Positions 51,760 to 64,000 of a DNA stretch of 64,000 nt are shown here, piece by piece. The DNA is from Diphasiastrum complanatum. Taxonomy: Eukaryota > Streptophyta > Lycopodiopsida > Lycopodiales > Lycopodiaceae. The position numbers and the translations under genes are program-made. The stretch spans positions 25,505,391 to 25,569,390 of the forward strand of contig CM055107.1 of NCBI GenBank assembly GCA_029204225.1. Direction: 5' to 3'. The number at the start of each line of letters is the position of its first letter. Position 1 is the stretch's first letter. The notes under the pieces were generated by a model, which had not been told where the DNA came from, did not search any database, and was given only the letters and a program-made list of their open reading frames with translations.

Positions 51760-53740
51760 CTCGAGCAAGATTAGTGTTAAGCATCAATGTCCTATGTCAC
51801 GTTTGAGGACTTGCTCGACTCTTTTCATGGTGCTAACATGTTTAGTTAAATATTTGAAGAGTGAGTATTGTCAACTTAGAGTTTGTGAAGCAAATGTGCA
51901 CAAGACTACCTTCCAAAGATGACTTGTCACTACGAGTTTCTTGTGATGGCATTTGGATTGATCGATGCCCTAAAAACATTTATGATGCCGATGAGCGACG
52001 TGCTTAGATTGTATTTGGGTAGTTTGTACTAAATTTTATCAACGATTTATTGACTTACAATGTAGGATAGGTCTTGCACGTGACATATTTGACAATTGTG
52101 GTGTTAGCTTTAGAAAAACTGTTGTATTCGCTAATTATACTTGAAAAAGAGACTTAATATTTAGTTTATATTGTGTGAGTTGGGGGAGTAAGACCAAATC
52201 CTAAGAAAGTCCTTGCTATTTTTGCATGGGATGTGCTAGTCGATGTTACAAGATTAAGGTCTTTCCTTGGATTGACTAGTTTCACCACAAAGCTTGTAAA
52301 GGATAATCAAAAAATAGTTTTTCCTATGACGTATACGTTGCAAAGCAAAATGTGAGCATGGATGAATGGATTTGATGGGTTGAAGCAACTTGTGTCTGAA
52401 TGCGTCACTTTAAGATTGTGAACCCTCATAAGCCTTTACCTAATTTATAGATCCAAGGGATATATTTGTGGGGGCTAATCTAATGCAAAAAAAAGGCCTG
52501 CAACATTCAAGAACAAGAAGCTCACCTCTGCTTGAATCATCCAACTGATGAAAAGGAAGTGTATGTCGTAGGCTATGAGTAGAACTCTTGGGGGCACCAT
52601 TTGCATGTATTTGAGTTTTATGTATTTATATATCACGATACATTGAAATACTTTGCTAATTAGCAAGATCTGAGAGGGTGCCGAGGAAAATGATGCAAGA
52701 AGAATACGATATTAAAGAGGACTAGAAAATATGGTAGATGCATTGTATTGGATAATATATCAAATATCATTTGCGGTCATTGAATATGACCTAATAATTG
52801 AGGTAAGAAAGGCTTGGCAAGCCTTGGAGGATTTTTCCACACTTACCTTAGGCATAACTGGGAGGATGGTTTGGTAAAAAGGAATGGCAAGGCTTATGAG
52901 TTGATAATAAGTAATTTCTGGTGGCCTAAACTAAGAAAAGCTTTTTACTATTATGTGACACATTGTTTAATTGTTTGTTAAGTTGACAAGATGTCATTGG
53001 ATTATTCCACTTGTTACCTATACTAGAAGTGAGATAGGAAAGTATTTCAATGGACTTTATTACACACTTGGCATGTACACAATAGCAACATATGCTATCA
53101 TGGTTGTGGTTGATAGACTCACAAAAATGGCTCATTCTATCCAAAAATGATTCCTTTCGTGGTTTTAGGCCAACTAGTCATGTTACAGAAGGAGTGCATT
53201 ATAAAGTGCCTAGTGCTATTTGAGATTCTAACTCATATGGATGTAATGCTTTGGTTGGCAAAGAAAAATATGAAACAGGTGATGTATTGTGCTCAAACGT
53301 ATGCTAATTAGAATCACACACTAGGGGAGTTCGAGGAAGGAGACATGGTGTTTCTCCAAATTCCAAATGAGGTGATTTTCCTGAATATAGGGGAGTGCTA
53401 TCAAATATCCCTTGAGTGTTGTGGACCTTGGAAAATTGTTAAAATGATAAATGATGTTGCTCATGAATTGGTGCTGCCTTAGGATTGGAAAGTTCATCTC
53501 AGTTTTCATGTTTCACACTTAGAGATGGTTTTAGATCATGGGAGTACTTTGTTGACTGATGGACTTGTTTGTTTTCAGGAGCATGGGGAGGTGATGCATG
53601 GACTAGCGAGAGTATTGGACCGTTGGTAGATGCGATTACATAATTGTTTGCTCCGTGAGTATTTGGTTCTATGGCAATAGTTGTAGTTACCAACAAACGT
53701 TGGAAATGCTTGCAAAGTTACAAGCGGAGGGGGGACATTT
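51760..53740 (+). pseudogene. Decayed gypsy chromovirus (gypsy-2), RT to chromodomain
   Basis: RT: RLEDLLDSFHGANMFS, LKSEYCQLRV, FLVMAFGLIDAPKTFM, with F-I-N-D-L at the catalytic box. RNase H: RLRSFLGLTSF, RPATFKNKKLTSA, YITIH-type TDHDTL and QEEYDI. Integrase: WWPKLRKAFYYYVTHC, then GEFEEGDMVFLQIPNE, ECCGPWKIVKMINDVAHEL, and the chromodomain start EHGEVMHGLARVLDRW. A purine-rich tract (gcggaggggggaca, 53727-53740) ends the body. Many stops and frameshifts. It is the same family as gypsy-1 (shared QEHGEVMHG.ARVLD). Confidence 0.88.
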
Positions 53741-54486
53741 GCAAGCATTGTCCTAAAAAAAATCTAATTTTTGTTGTGGTTTTTTTACTTAGAACTTTGT
53801 ATGTGGACATGTAGGAACAAAATACGTCTCACAAGCTACGGTATATGCAATTATTGGACAAGCAAGAAAATATTCCTACCTACAACTTACACCAGTGGCT
53901 AAATATGAGATTTTAATTTAGCATATAACCATGGTCCACTAGTGACTAACTTCAGCTTGCTGAGTGTGATAACGCTGGCTACAGAAGAACTTTGATTATA
54001 ATGTTAAAAAAAACACTTACATTGCTTGATTCAGCTAGCACTCTGATTAATATCAACAACGAGTACAATGGCTTGAAGTGATAACTTTAGCTTGCTGAGC
54101 GTGATAACGCTAGCTACAGAAAAACTTTGATTATAATGTTAAAACAAACACTTACATTGCTTGATTCAGCTAGTAGTATATATTTATAAGTGTCTTCAAA
54201 AATATCTTACAAGCATTGAATGCTATTTACGCCAGTCTTTGTATATGTACAAAGTGGGTAACCGCCCTTGGGATATTTAGCAGTCCAGCTGTTTTTAGGG
54301 TTGATGATAAGTTGGCGACGACGGTCTGCCACTGTTTGGAAAAACCCGTTAGTTGTCACGCGGAGGTTCGTTCCCATGAGAGCGATAGTATAGTTCAGAT
54401 TTCAACATGAATGGAGGATCTAACACTAACATCCATTAACACTACATCCATTAACCCTACTTCCATTAACCCTAAATCCACAACAA
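53741..54486. repeat. 3' flank of gypsy-2 with a 136-bp tandem duplication
   Basis: Units starting agtgactaac (53941) and agtgataac (54077) share cagcttgctgag, ataacgct-gctacag and the acttacattgcttgattc block. It may be the decayed gypsy-2 3' LTR. A short ccattaaccctac run lies at 54430-54470. Confidence 0.6.
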
Positions 54487-55022
54487 TGATAGAAACTTAC
54501 TCTTCCCTGTCTCCCTTTCTCTCTCACAAAAAGCATAAGAAATAGCAATCCCAATAATGATCAAATCCAATAATTAGCAAAATCTAAAGAAAGCATGAGA
54601 AAAGGAGGAAAAGAGAGGAAGTGCAAGGACATTCATCAATCCATTTCTAAAGAGAACCAATCTGCTTTATTGAAATGAGGAAATGAACATGAGGAGCAAC
54701 TCGAGTTGGTCCCTTTTTATAGTAGAGAGGAGGACCCTGGCCTCTGAATCCTATTGGTCCAGTCTTGCCTCTCTTTTTATTCAAATTTAAAAAAGTGTGG
54801 GAACCATCAAAATTGGAGGGAAACCCAACTTTATTCACTAACTTGACATTTAGGCCCTGCGACATAAAAGTCCTACAAAAAGGCCTAAAGTCCTTTTATT
54901 AACATTCTAATTAATCAAATAACTATGTGATCATTGGGTTGGACTTACACACACAGGGTGTCAAATCCCTCTCACTTATTAACTAGGGTTAGGGTTGCCT
55001 TGGGATCCGCAAACCCTCCAAC
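54487..55022 (-). repeat. Probable LTR of the compacted minus-strand copia
   Basis: On the minus strand it begins TGTTGGAGGGTTTGCGG and contains a TATA-like ctataaaaaggg near 54713. The far end near 54487 is a guess. It lies 3' of the copia RNase H remnant. Confidence 0.5.
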
Positions 55023-55109
55023 AGTCATACGTGATTCCTGACGATTACAAGCAGAGATAGATCAGAAATCCCGTTTTGAAGTGGGGGAAGAATTACCTGT
55101 GCCCTAAAA

Positions 55110-55335
55110 AATGAATAGTGTCGCTTTTTCTCAGAAGGTGAAAAAACCTGACAGTGTCACTTTTTCTCGACAATGTCGCCTTTTTCCTGAAGGTGAAAAA
55201 CCCGACAATGTCGCTTTTTCCTGAAGGTGGAAAAACCTGACAGTGTCACTTTTTCCTGACGGTGTCGCCTTTTTCCTGAAGGTGGAAAACCCCGACAGTG
55301 TCGCTTTTTCCCGACAGTGCGAAAATGCGGAAATT
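55110..55335. repeat. Minisatellite (gacagtgtc-ctttttc / cctgaaggtgg units)
   Basis: About seven interleaved copies of gaca-tgtcgctttttc and several of cctgaaggtg-aaaa alternate over about 225 bp with point differences. Confidence 0.85.
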
Positions 55336-55549
55336 GCCTGAAAATGATTAAGGCACAAAAAATCCCTAAGGTGGGAGAAAAGGCAAAAAGGTGACAGTCC
55401 CTTTAAAAGGAAAATGTTTTAAGGGAAAAACGAAGTTTTTGCAAAAAGTGTGAAGGTCCGAAATATGTTGTCGGCCTTCGGCTGTTTTCAGGATGCTCAT
55501 TACCTGAACGATTTGTTAAGGCTGAGCATAAGAAATCTAACAAAACAGT

Positions 55550-57430
55550 GTGGCCAATGCCTTGAGTTGGATTGGAGAGGTTAATCAGTTATGCTTTTTG
55601 AGATCCAATCTGATTTGTATCTTTCACTTCGAGATGTTTGTCGAACAAAGCACTCATCAAGGAGTCAAAGTTCAAGAAAGAGTGAGTGTACTATGACTTT
55701 GTGACCTCTTCAACCCAATGTACCCTTTCCTCACTTGACATACAACAATGTACTTGACTTTCATGGAGAAGAGCACCACTGAAATTTATTTCCAACTTGC
55801 CCATATACACATAGCTGCATGTTCACCGTCAAATCATTAGGGTCACCTTTGTCCAATCTGAAATAGCATATCCACTAACTAGTATGAAAGCTACACTATA
55901 ATCAAACCTTGATTTTTGGTTCCTTTGAGGCACTTGAATACAATTTTTGCTGCAAGTCAATGGTCCATCCTTGGGTCTATCAATGAGCTTTCCAAGCATT
56001 GTGGCTTTATCTTGGCTGGTGCAGGTCGTAGAGTAGATGAGGAACCAATCAGAATTTTATGTGGATACTTGCTCATATCCTCCCTTTCCTCATCAGTGCA
56101 AGCACTCATACTTTTGCAGATTCTGATTTCAAAATCTGATGGTGTGCTGAGTGAATGGCAATCCTCCATTCAAATCTGCACAACATTTTTCCTCCACATA
56201 CTTTCCTGGGTTAGCCATGTTATGCCTTTGTTCCTTTTTCTTATGCTCAAATGGCAAGGCAATTATGTCGGTCTCCTAATTCTTTCATTTCAAACTCCTC
56301 TTTGAGTACTTTTGCATTTACACAACATCACTGTGTTATTTCCAATCATGAAAGCATCATCAACGTACATTGATAAGACATGCCAGAGTCGTCTTCCTTT
56401 TTAGTGGAAATACTTGCCTTTGAGAAAAGCACTTCAATCAAGACAAGTGTCTATAGGTCCACTGAGGGTTTTTTCTTACTTGTTGTGGTAATTGGTTTTA
56501 CTGGTCATTTGTTGACCACATCCAGCTGTACGTGCTGCCTCTGCTAGTAAGAATTTTGAGGGGGCCCCTTTTGTGAAGCTTGCACTGTACTTTTTGCATG
56601 ATTGATCTATTTTTGCTCTATGATATTCCATACTGCTGTGATGTATAAGGGATTGAAAACTCGCTCTTAACATAGAAGCTGTCAAAATTGTGACTCCTGT
56701 GATGACTCTTTAATTTTCTGATTCTCTGACTTGATTCTTGTGTTTGATAATTCTTTGATTTTTCAACGGTTGCTTTCATGTCTGCTCTTGAATGAATGGC
56801 ATCCTTGTGCTCAAGTGTTGGTTGAGCCTCATTTGATGGTTGTGATCAATGCATGGTCTTCTTCAATAGGCAAGGTTCCATGCCTTGCTTGAAGCAGCCT
56901 TCTTGTGATGCATTCCAAGTCCAAGTCTGATTTTTGCCCTTTTGATTTCATGATTAATAGAGATCATAGAAACTAGGGAGGCTTTCTAGAATTGTAATTA
57001 TTGATTGGTTTTTCTGTTTAATATGCAAATCAAGAGATTTTCCCTTAGTCATCCTCATTCCAGCTAGTTGTTGCTGTAGAAGTAGAATGGTAGACACAAA
57101 CTTTTAATTCATACAGAGATCTGGGTAGATCCCAGACTTCCTTGGCTGACAATGTGGATTGAGCTTGTCCTATTGTGAGTTCTTCCAAAGACAGGCAAAT
57201 TGCAATGCACGGTATTCCTTCCTTTGGATTGCAAGACCTGCCATTGCTCTTGATTCAGTGGAAGCCTTTCATCCATCTCTTTAGCCTGTTCCCTCTCATG
57301 AATGACTGCTGCGCTCAAGGATCATACGCATTTTCCAGTTCCAGGCTGGGTAATTGGATTCATCCAATTTTTTAACGATTCTTGGATCAACATAGCACCA
57401 GATTTTGAGCTCATCTCCCAGTTTGTGCTA
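55550..57430 (-). mobile_element. Compacted minus-strand copia (gag, integrase end, RT, RNase H scraps)
   Basis: On the minus strand: gag at about 57420-57060 (PCIAICLSLEELTIGQAQ, LSAKEVWDLPRSLYEL); integrase C-terminus at 56640-56500 (KGAPSKFLLAEAARTA); RT at 56420-56240 (YVDDAFMIG and EFEMKELGDRHNCLAI); RT tail/RNase H at 56170-55600 (SMSACTDEEREDMSKYPHK). Correct order with large internal losses makes this one deleted element. The YVDD is intact but frames are broken. Confidence 0.8.
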
Positions 57431-58320
57431 GCTTTTCAGTCACATCAAAATTGGAAAAAAGGTTGCCTATGTAGATCCTTTCAATCACTGAGTGACGTTT
57501 CTCTTCTACATGTACCTGTGATTACGAGTAATTAGGTGTTTATGCACTCTTGGGATCTCCAACTGCCTGGCCCTTTCTCTTGCCACCCATTTTTTAAATG
57601 TTGGAAAGTCAGATGGTGGGCAATGACCACCCCTCTTTCACACCTGGCTGGTAATGGAGTGTTGCAAGCTGATTGGCAAGTTTGAAATCCTGGCAGGAAG
57701 GAAAGGTTTATCTGGACCCCAATGGAGAACATGAGAGTATAGACTAAAGAAGAGAGTCTGTGTTTACTCAAATGGCTTGTTCACTTTATGAATTCATAAG
57801 ACCTTAGTTTGAGTTCAAAACTTTAGGGACAATCTGACAAAGGCAAGGTTCACCAAAGTTCCAAAGGAAAAATAATAGGCAGGATAAGGAAGAACATGCA
57901 ATGCCTCCAAGAGTCAAGAAGAGGCTCTCACCTTTCAAGGTAACAGAGGAGTCTATTTTCAATGCTGAGATAGCACAAGAAAATGGAGCCGAATGGAAGG
58001 TGAAACCTGAATACTGGATTTGGATAAGCATAATTTATGAGTGTGAATGAAATTAGGATGTCCAAGAACTTAAATTATGTAATGGGACAGCTCTACAATG
58101 TAGTTTTAGTCTTGGATACATAATCAAGTCCATGGCACCATTGCATTTAGTCAAGCTCATGGCACCTTTGCAGTTTTACAATGCTGCGCACATTCTTCCA
58201 CTCCCTTTGGAATATACATGAATTAGCTTCAAGGATGGTCACCTTACAATGAAAATGAGATGTCAACAGTATGTATTAAGTCCTCTAATTTTCAATGTAA
58301 GCCACCAAATGAAATGTGAT
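57431..58320. other. Spacer
   Basis: No recognised gene or element. Confidence 0.35.
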
Positions 58321-58327
58321 ACCCATT

Positions 58328-58535
58328 GGCATATCCACATACATGCATGTGCTTTAATCCTTCTATTCGATAGTCGAAGTGGTCTTGGTAATATTGCATG
58401 TTGCTTTTCAAAAGCCCCCTCCAAGTATCTTTTGAACACTTCTCTCTTGGGCCATTCATCTTGCTTTATTTTCAACTGAGAGAACCATTTTCCATGTCAA
58501 TCATGGGGCATGCATAACCATCTCCCTTTTGAAGC
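58328..58535. repeat. Dispersed repeat, copy 1 of a direct pair
   Basis: It matches 59322-59545 in the same orientation: ccacata-atgcatgtg, ggtggtctt-ataatattgcatgttgct, cctccaagtatctt and tgcataaccat. Confidence 0.75.
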
Positions 58536-59321
58536 CTTCCATAGTGCATGTCATCTACCTATTCAAGATACAAAATCAATTCTAAAAGAGTATTTTCCAA
58601 CAACAAAATCCACTAAAGAGTAGGTTCTATTGAAACTCATAAAATGTGGTTACTGGTTAGATACCTTCTCTACCAAAAAACAAATTTGCAACTCAAGCTG
58701 AGCAGGAAATATTTCTTCCGAGAACTTTGTGACCATACGAAAGCACCAAGGCAAATAGTCGCTTCCTTTGATCCCTTGTTAAATCCACCTTTCAACATGA
58801 CACTTCCAACCTAAAAAGACTTCCACCCATCACTAAACCTCTTATGCAGAAATATTGTTCCAATAAAAAAATTGCTGATTTCCACATACAAATGCTAATG
58901 GTCTTAGCCTACTTCCATTTTAGCCCCACAATACTCAAATTCCTAGATTAGAAGCAAGATTGCTTCATTCCTGCCCAAACTAACCAAGAGATCCAAAATA
59001 TGTGACATGAACGTATTCTTGCGTGTCCTACTATTAGCCAAAAGTATCATATCAAAGATATCTAAGAAGCCTAAGTTTTTAAGATCATGTTGGCATGCTT
59101 GCAAATTGCAATCCATGTTATCACTTATCACCAAAAGAAATCTCTTTAGAATTTTCTAGCTCTCACTAGAATCTTCTAGCTTGTGACACTTTGAAAATTG
59201 GTGTTACTCAATTCCCCATGAACAAGGCAAACATCGATATTCCTATGCTATCATCCCTACTTCCAACCTCAAGTCCTTTGAAATGAACCCATCTTTAAAA
59301 TGCAATATTTGTTGCTAGACT
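58536..59321. other. Interval between the direct repeats
   Basis: A minus-strand open stretch (HDLKNLGFLDIFDMILLANS, about 59085) looks protein-like, but I cannot assign it. Confidence 0.3.
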
Positions 59322-59545
59322 TATATATATATCCACATAAATGCATGTGTTTAGATCCTTCAATTTTATACTCTTAGGTGGTCTTGATAATATTGCATGT
59401 TGCTCTTAAAAGACCTCTCCAAGTATCTTTCGTGAACTTACTTTCCACAAAACCCTTGTTCCTCTCCCTTTGGCCATTTATCTTGCTAGATTTTCCAATG
59501 AGGGGACCATTTGCCAATGTCAATTATGGGGTGTGCATAACCATT
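59322..59545. repeat. Dispersed repeat, copy 2 of a direct pair
   Basis: Diverged copy of 58328-58535, with a small extra segment (tgaacttactttccacaaaac). Confidence 0.75.
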
Positions 59546-59689
59546 GAGTTGGTTTGAAAGGCTGAACCTCCTCTATATTTATGGCAACTATATGCTAGAA
59601 AATAATGTTTATTAAAATTTTCATGAACATAAATCAATACTTGGATGTTGGTTTCATACATTGCTCCTCTTAATAGACATTTGTAAATA

Positions 59690-60531
<842 letters not shown>

Positions 60532-61067
60532 GCTAAAAGCATGGTTTGGTGCTAGAACATGGACTTTCAAGGACACTACCTTTTTTGGGTAGAAATGCAC
60601 TTTTGTATTATTATACACTATTTTTAACTAATACATTTGATTTGCCATAATTTTTTAACCGTACCTTGAAAGTATGTCATGTGACATATCATTGGAAAGC
60701 ACTTGTCGAGCGCTTTCTAACGCACCAAACTTCGCTAAAATTGGACTTACCACTAAAAAGTTATGTCATTTTTAATGTGGACTCAAATAATTATGATTCA
60801 TAAAATTCCCATACTTTTGACTTGCCATAAATTTTTAATCGTAGCTCATAAGTATGTCATCTAACATATCATTGGAAAGCGCTCGTCAAGCGCTTTCTAA
60901 CGCACCAAGCTTCGCTGAAATTGGACTTATCACTAAAAAGTTATGTCATTTTTAATGTGGACTCGAAACAATTATGAGTAATAAAATCCCCCAAAAGTGA
61001 AATGTACTACCAAAAGGTACAATGAAAAATGGGGTTCTTCTTTTGTACCGCCAAACCATGCTTTTAG
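60532..61067. mobile_element. Non-autonomous TIR element (MITE-like) with internal duplication
   Basis: Ends are GCTAAAAGCATGGTTTGGTG and its inverted counterpart CGCCAAACCATGCTTTTAGC, about 20 bp with one mismatch. The 536-bp interior holds two 180-bp units (60631-60810 and 60811-60991). Each contains a GAAAGC-CT...AGCGCTTTC hairpin. Flanks share aaaat (60526-60530 and 61068-61072) but no clean duplication. No transposase is encoded. Confidence 0.82.
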
Positions 61068-62164
61068 CAAAATATGGATACAAATTGATGGTTAGATACT
61101 TATTGCTACTCAACATCTATAAAAGTTCATGATAGTGAAAAATAAGCAATCAATCGAACTTGAAGAATAGATATTTACTATACTGTAGCATCTATAAAAG
61201 CTTATTACAATGCGTAATAAGGTATTCAATCTAAGACCAATAAATCTTGGTACATGGTAATGAAGAAAATCACCTGTAGCAACATTTGCAACAACCATAT
61301 TTTTGGTTTTTTATTTTTGTAATGTTTGACAATGGGGTTAAAACCATTGTTGAGGCAAAATCTATGATTGAAAAGATTTTAGAGTATTCAATTTAGGCCT
61401 TGGGGTTTTATGTTTGAGTCCATTTAGCTTGGTGTTCGATAATTTTGTTGCAAGACAATCTTAGAATGACCGTATTTATGCAAGATACATCTATCTGATT
61501 AACCTGAATATGTTGTCATCACTGAAGGGAAAGCTTGTAGAAATGCGATAATGAGCTACTAGATACTAGAGCCTTATGAAAACTCATAGAACTTCGATAT
61601 CCAATACACCATACGTAACCTAGAAACATCTCATGCCATTGAGAAACTAGTAATTGATGCAATCAAAAATATATATTGGTTTTATTCTCAAAAGCTAGAA
61701 ACTCTGAAGTTTAAAACATTTGTAAATTGAAATGTTGTCACTTACAGACAACCTCACATAATATTGAAGCTTGGAAGTTGGAACTTAAAAGCATACAAAG
61801 AAAGGGCTCATCAAAAAACAATGTCACATGAGAACCGATACATAAGTGTCATCAATCCTGAGCCATAGTTAACAATGAGTGGCGTTAGCAACATGGTGTT
61901 TGATTAAGGTGGCAGGCTCTAATGTCTACACATATGCTTCTTGTTCTCTAATGAGATATCCTTGCTATCACTGGAAGATGATGATAGTATCGAAAGTGGT
62001 TGCGCTCAAACCTCTACTACGACCACTTGTATGTGCATATATATGAAATACGCTATGATAGAGCATTGACCATGTGTGTCTTAGTGGTTTGAGCTTCATC
62101 ATGATGCATTTGATGTTCTTCAGTGACAATTGCATAAAGTCTCCCATAAAGAGGGACATCCAAA
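61068..62164. other. AT-rich spacer
   Basis: No gene recognised. Confidence 0.4.
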
Positions 62165-62643
62165 TGTGAAAATATGTAAAAACTAGCTAGTAGTGTATTG
62201 CCAACTGGAACCATTATGGATGGTCAAATGTCACATACTTTTGTACATAGTTAGGTACTAATGTAAAGGTGATGTAAATCCATTCACATGCTTAGAGGTG
62301 GCCAAATCAAGGTCCTAAATTGTAGGCTAATTTAGAGAGATTTTGGTGACAATGCATGTGACACACCTAATCCAACCACCAAGTGGGTATGATTCCTAGA
62401 TTAGGGGCTTAGATGGTAGGGTTAGGTCTATACCTAACTAAGGATAACCCTAATGCCAAGATCTGAGCTCATTAGATATGGATTTGGAGCTCATATTTTA
62501 CATACACTTTTTGGAGATCAAGGTAGATTGATGTTGACTTTGGCAATCTTGCTCTTGCAAGTAGAATACATGCTTGATTAATGTGATGTTTTTTGGGTCT
62601 ATTGAGTAGGACTAAATATGATAATAGTACTGTACTTTTCACA
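62165..62643. repeat. TGTGAAAA...TTTTCACA repeat, complete copy
   Basis: Starts TGTGAAAATATG, ends GTACTGTACTTTTCACA, 479 bp. Its ends equal those of 26009-26655 and internal blocks are alignable. Its first 365 bp recur at 63408-63778. Confidence 0.68.
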
Positions 62644-63407
62644 CATATGATAGGCCATGGGGATCATTAAATGCTAGGTAATTGTGGTGTTCAAAGGCAA
62701 TTGCCAAATTAGATGCAAAGAAAAGGTGAATGGTCGAGAACTCCAAGAAGACCTTCAAAGTCCAAGATGGAGACATCAAGGCTCAAGTTCAGAGTGACAT
62801 CTCTCATGCATTCAACAATCCATTTGATGTTACTTAATGTGTGAAAAGTTCTTGAAGGCAAGGGATTGGCATAATTATGGAGAGATCATCAAGATCATAA
62901 AGGTAGCACCAAGATCTCGGCATACTCAACTCTCTCTTAAATCCATTTTGAGAGTGCATGATCCACTTCATATCCTTATGTTTCATGATAAATCATGATT
63001 CATTCTTGCATTATATAGAAATAATCTCCTCTTTCATGAAGATGATGCAAGAAGTTTTGGTTGGGTTGCTCTTGATCTTGGCCTCTAACTTCAGTTTTGG
63101 ATATTGAAGTAGCTTAAGCTCTACTTTTGTTGCTGTATTTTCTTGATTTCAGCATGCTACTTCAGAAAATTTTTAGATGGATCTATGCAAGTTTTTTGGC
63201 ACATTTTTGGAGCATCATGTAAGGGAACCTATTGGAGGTAGTGAAAGATCCTTCTAGGACATCACTCTCTGTGGGAATCTCATTTAGCTCATTAATGATG
63301 TCTATATGATCTCTAAACCCACACTAAAAGGCTTCATTCTTGAGGTTTAGATCAATACTTGATGCTATTAGATCATATATGTCATCAACTAGCTACTTCT
63401 TAAGGAG
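62644..63407. other. Interval between the direct repeats
   Basis: No coding sequence recognised. If the two repeats were LTRs this would be the internal part of a non-autonomous element, but I see no primer site. Confidence 0.3.
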
Positions 63408-63778
63408 TGTGAAAATATGTAAAAACTAGCTGGTAGTTTATCGCCAAGTGGCACTATTATGGATGGCCAAATGTCACTTAACTAGGTACTAATATAATGA
63501 TGATGTAAATCCATTCACATAATTAGAGTTGGCCGAATTGAGCCCCAAAATCAAGGTCCTAAATTGTAGGCTAATTTAGAGGAATTTTGGTGACAATTCA
63601 TGTGACACACCTATCCAACCACCAAGTGGGTGTGATTCTTAGATTAGGGGCTTAAATGGTAGGTATAGGTCTATACCTAACTAAGGATAAACCTAATGCC
63701 AAGATTTGAGCTCATTAGATATGGATTTGGAGCTCATGTTTTACATACACTTTTTTGGAGATCAAGATTGATTGATGA
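63408..63778. repeat. TGTGAAAA repeat, 3'-truncated direct copy
   Basis: Same start (TGTGAAAATATG) and order as 62165-62532, with scattered differences and a 15-bp extra block (gagccccaaaatcaa). Similarity ends near 63778. Confidence 0.8.
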
Positions 63779-64000
63779 TATAGAAGAATGTAAAGGCCAA
63801 GAAGCTTAGAAAGGTACGTGCAATGACAAACCAAGTTGCTTCATCAAAGGTGAGACCAACATATTAGTGGTAAGTAAACTATTTCTCTTTCAAGAAAAAG
63901 TGGCTAGCTTCAAGGAATCACAAATATTTGACTATGTCATAGGTGCTTTCAAAAAGTGGGCCCAACTTAGACCGAGAAAATTGTGACATAGTCCAAGACA
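63779..64000. other. Spacer at the window end
   Basis: Nothing recognised. Confidence 0.35.

Overview
This window looks like nuclear DNA of a land plant with a large, repeat-rich genome. The clades of its retroelements (Ty1/copia, chromodomain Ty3/gypsy), the host-gene families (a MAPR/neuferricin-type protein, an STP-type hexose transporter) and the long introns all point that way. I cannot name the species. There is no bacterial-style operon structure, CRISPR array, tRNA or rRNA gene. Most of the 64 kb is decayed LTR retrotransposon, simple repeat and AT-rich spacer. The few host genes are unrelated to one another.

Left part (1-20.7 kb). The 3' half of a membrane-associated progesterone receptor / neuferricin-like gene lies on the + strand, with exons at 5051-5097, 7055-7229 and 20562-20732. 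Reading phase is kept across both introns, and the last intron is about 13.3 kb. That intron holds a copia element (7405-16560, two LTRs, exact 5-bp target duplication). A second, oppositely oriented copia (9841-14445) sits inside it. The intron also holds a GC-rich palindromic repeat cluster (16.86-19.07 kb) and the tail of a third copia (19.44-20.15 kb). Another internally deleted copia (327-3373) lies farther upstream. The exons for the cytochrome b5-like part of the protein are not in this window.

Middle part (20.7-36 kb). Host coding sequence is absent. There are copia gag and protease remnants on both strands, an LTR family with one short and one interrupted copy, and a recurrent TGTGAAAA...TTTTCACA repeat family with one copy flanked by a perfect 5-bp duplication. 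Long (CA)n, (GA)n and (TA)n tracts are also present. At 36.4-38.0 kb two minus-strand host fragments follow: a broken STP-type hexose transporter exon with two in-frame stops, and an exon resembling the start of a RING/transmembrane E3 ligase of RNFT type.

Right part (38-64 kb). A hairpin-rich repeat (38.87-39.47 kb) and a TA-centred fold-back (39.49-39.77 kb) come first. A U11/U12 snRNP 25 kDa-like gene (44960-45459 or beyond) lies downstream of three perfect 50-bp repeats. An in-frame enolase-UBA chimera on the minus strand (47.3-47.9 kb) looks like captured or retroposed gene pieces. Two truncated gypsy chromoviruses face away from each other (49.5-53.7 kb). A compacted minus-strand copia occupies 54.5-57.4 kb. 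A TIR element with an internal 180-bp duplication lies at 60532-61067, and large direct repeats run to the end.

I found no convincing new biological system. The strongest observations are architectural: the giant retrotransposon-filled intron, the nested copia lacking its 5' LTR, the enolase-UBA chimera, and the fold-back and palindromic repeats.
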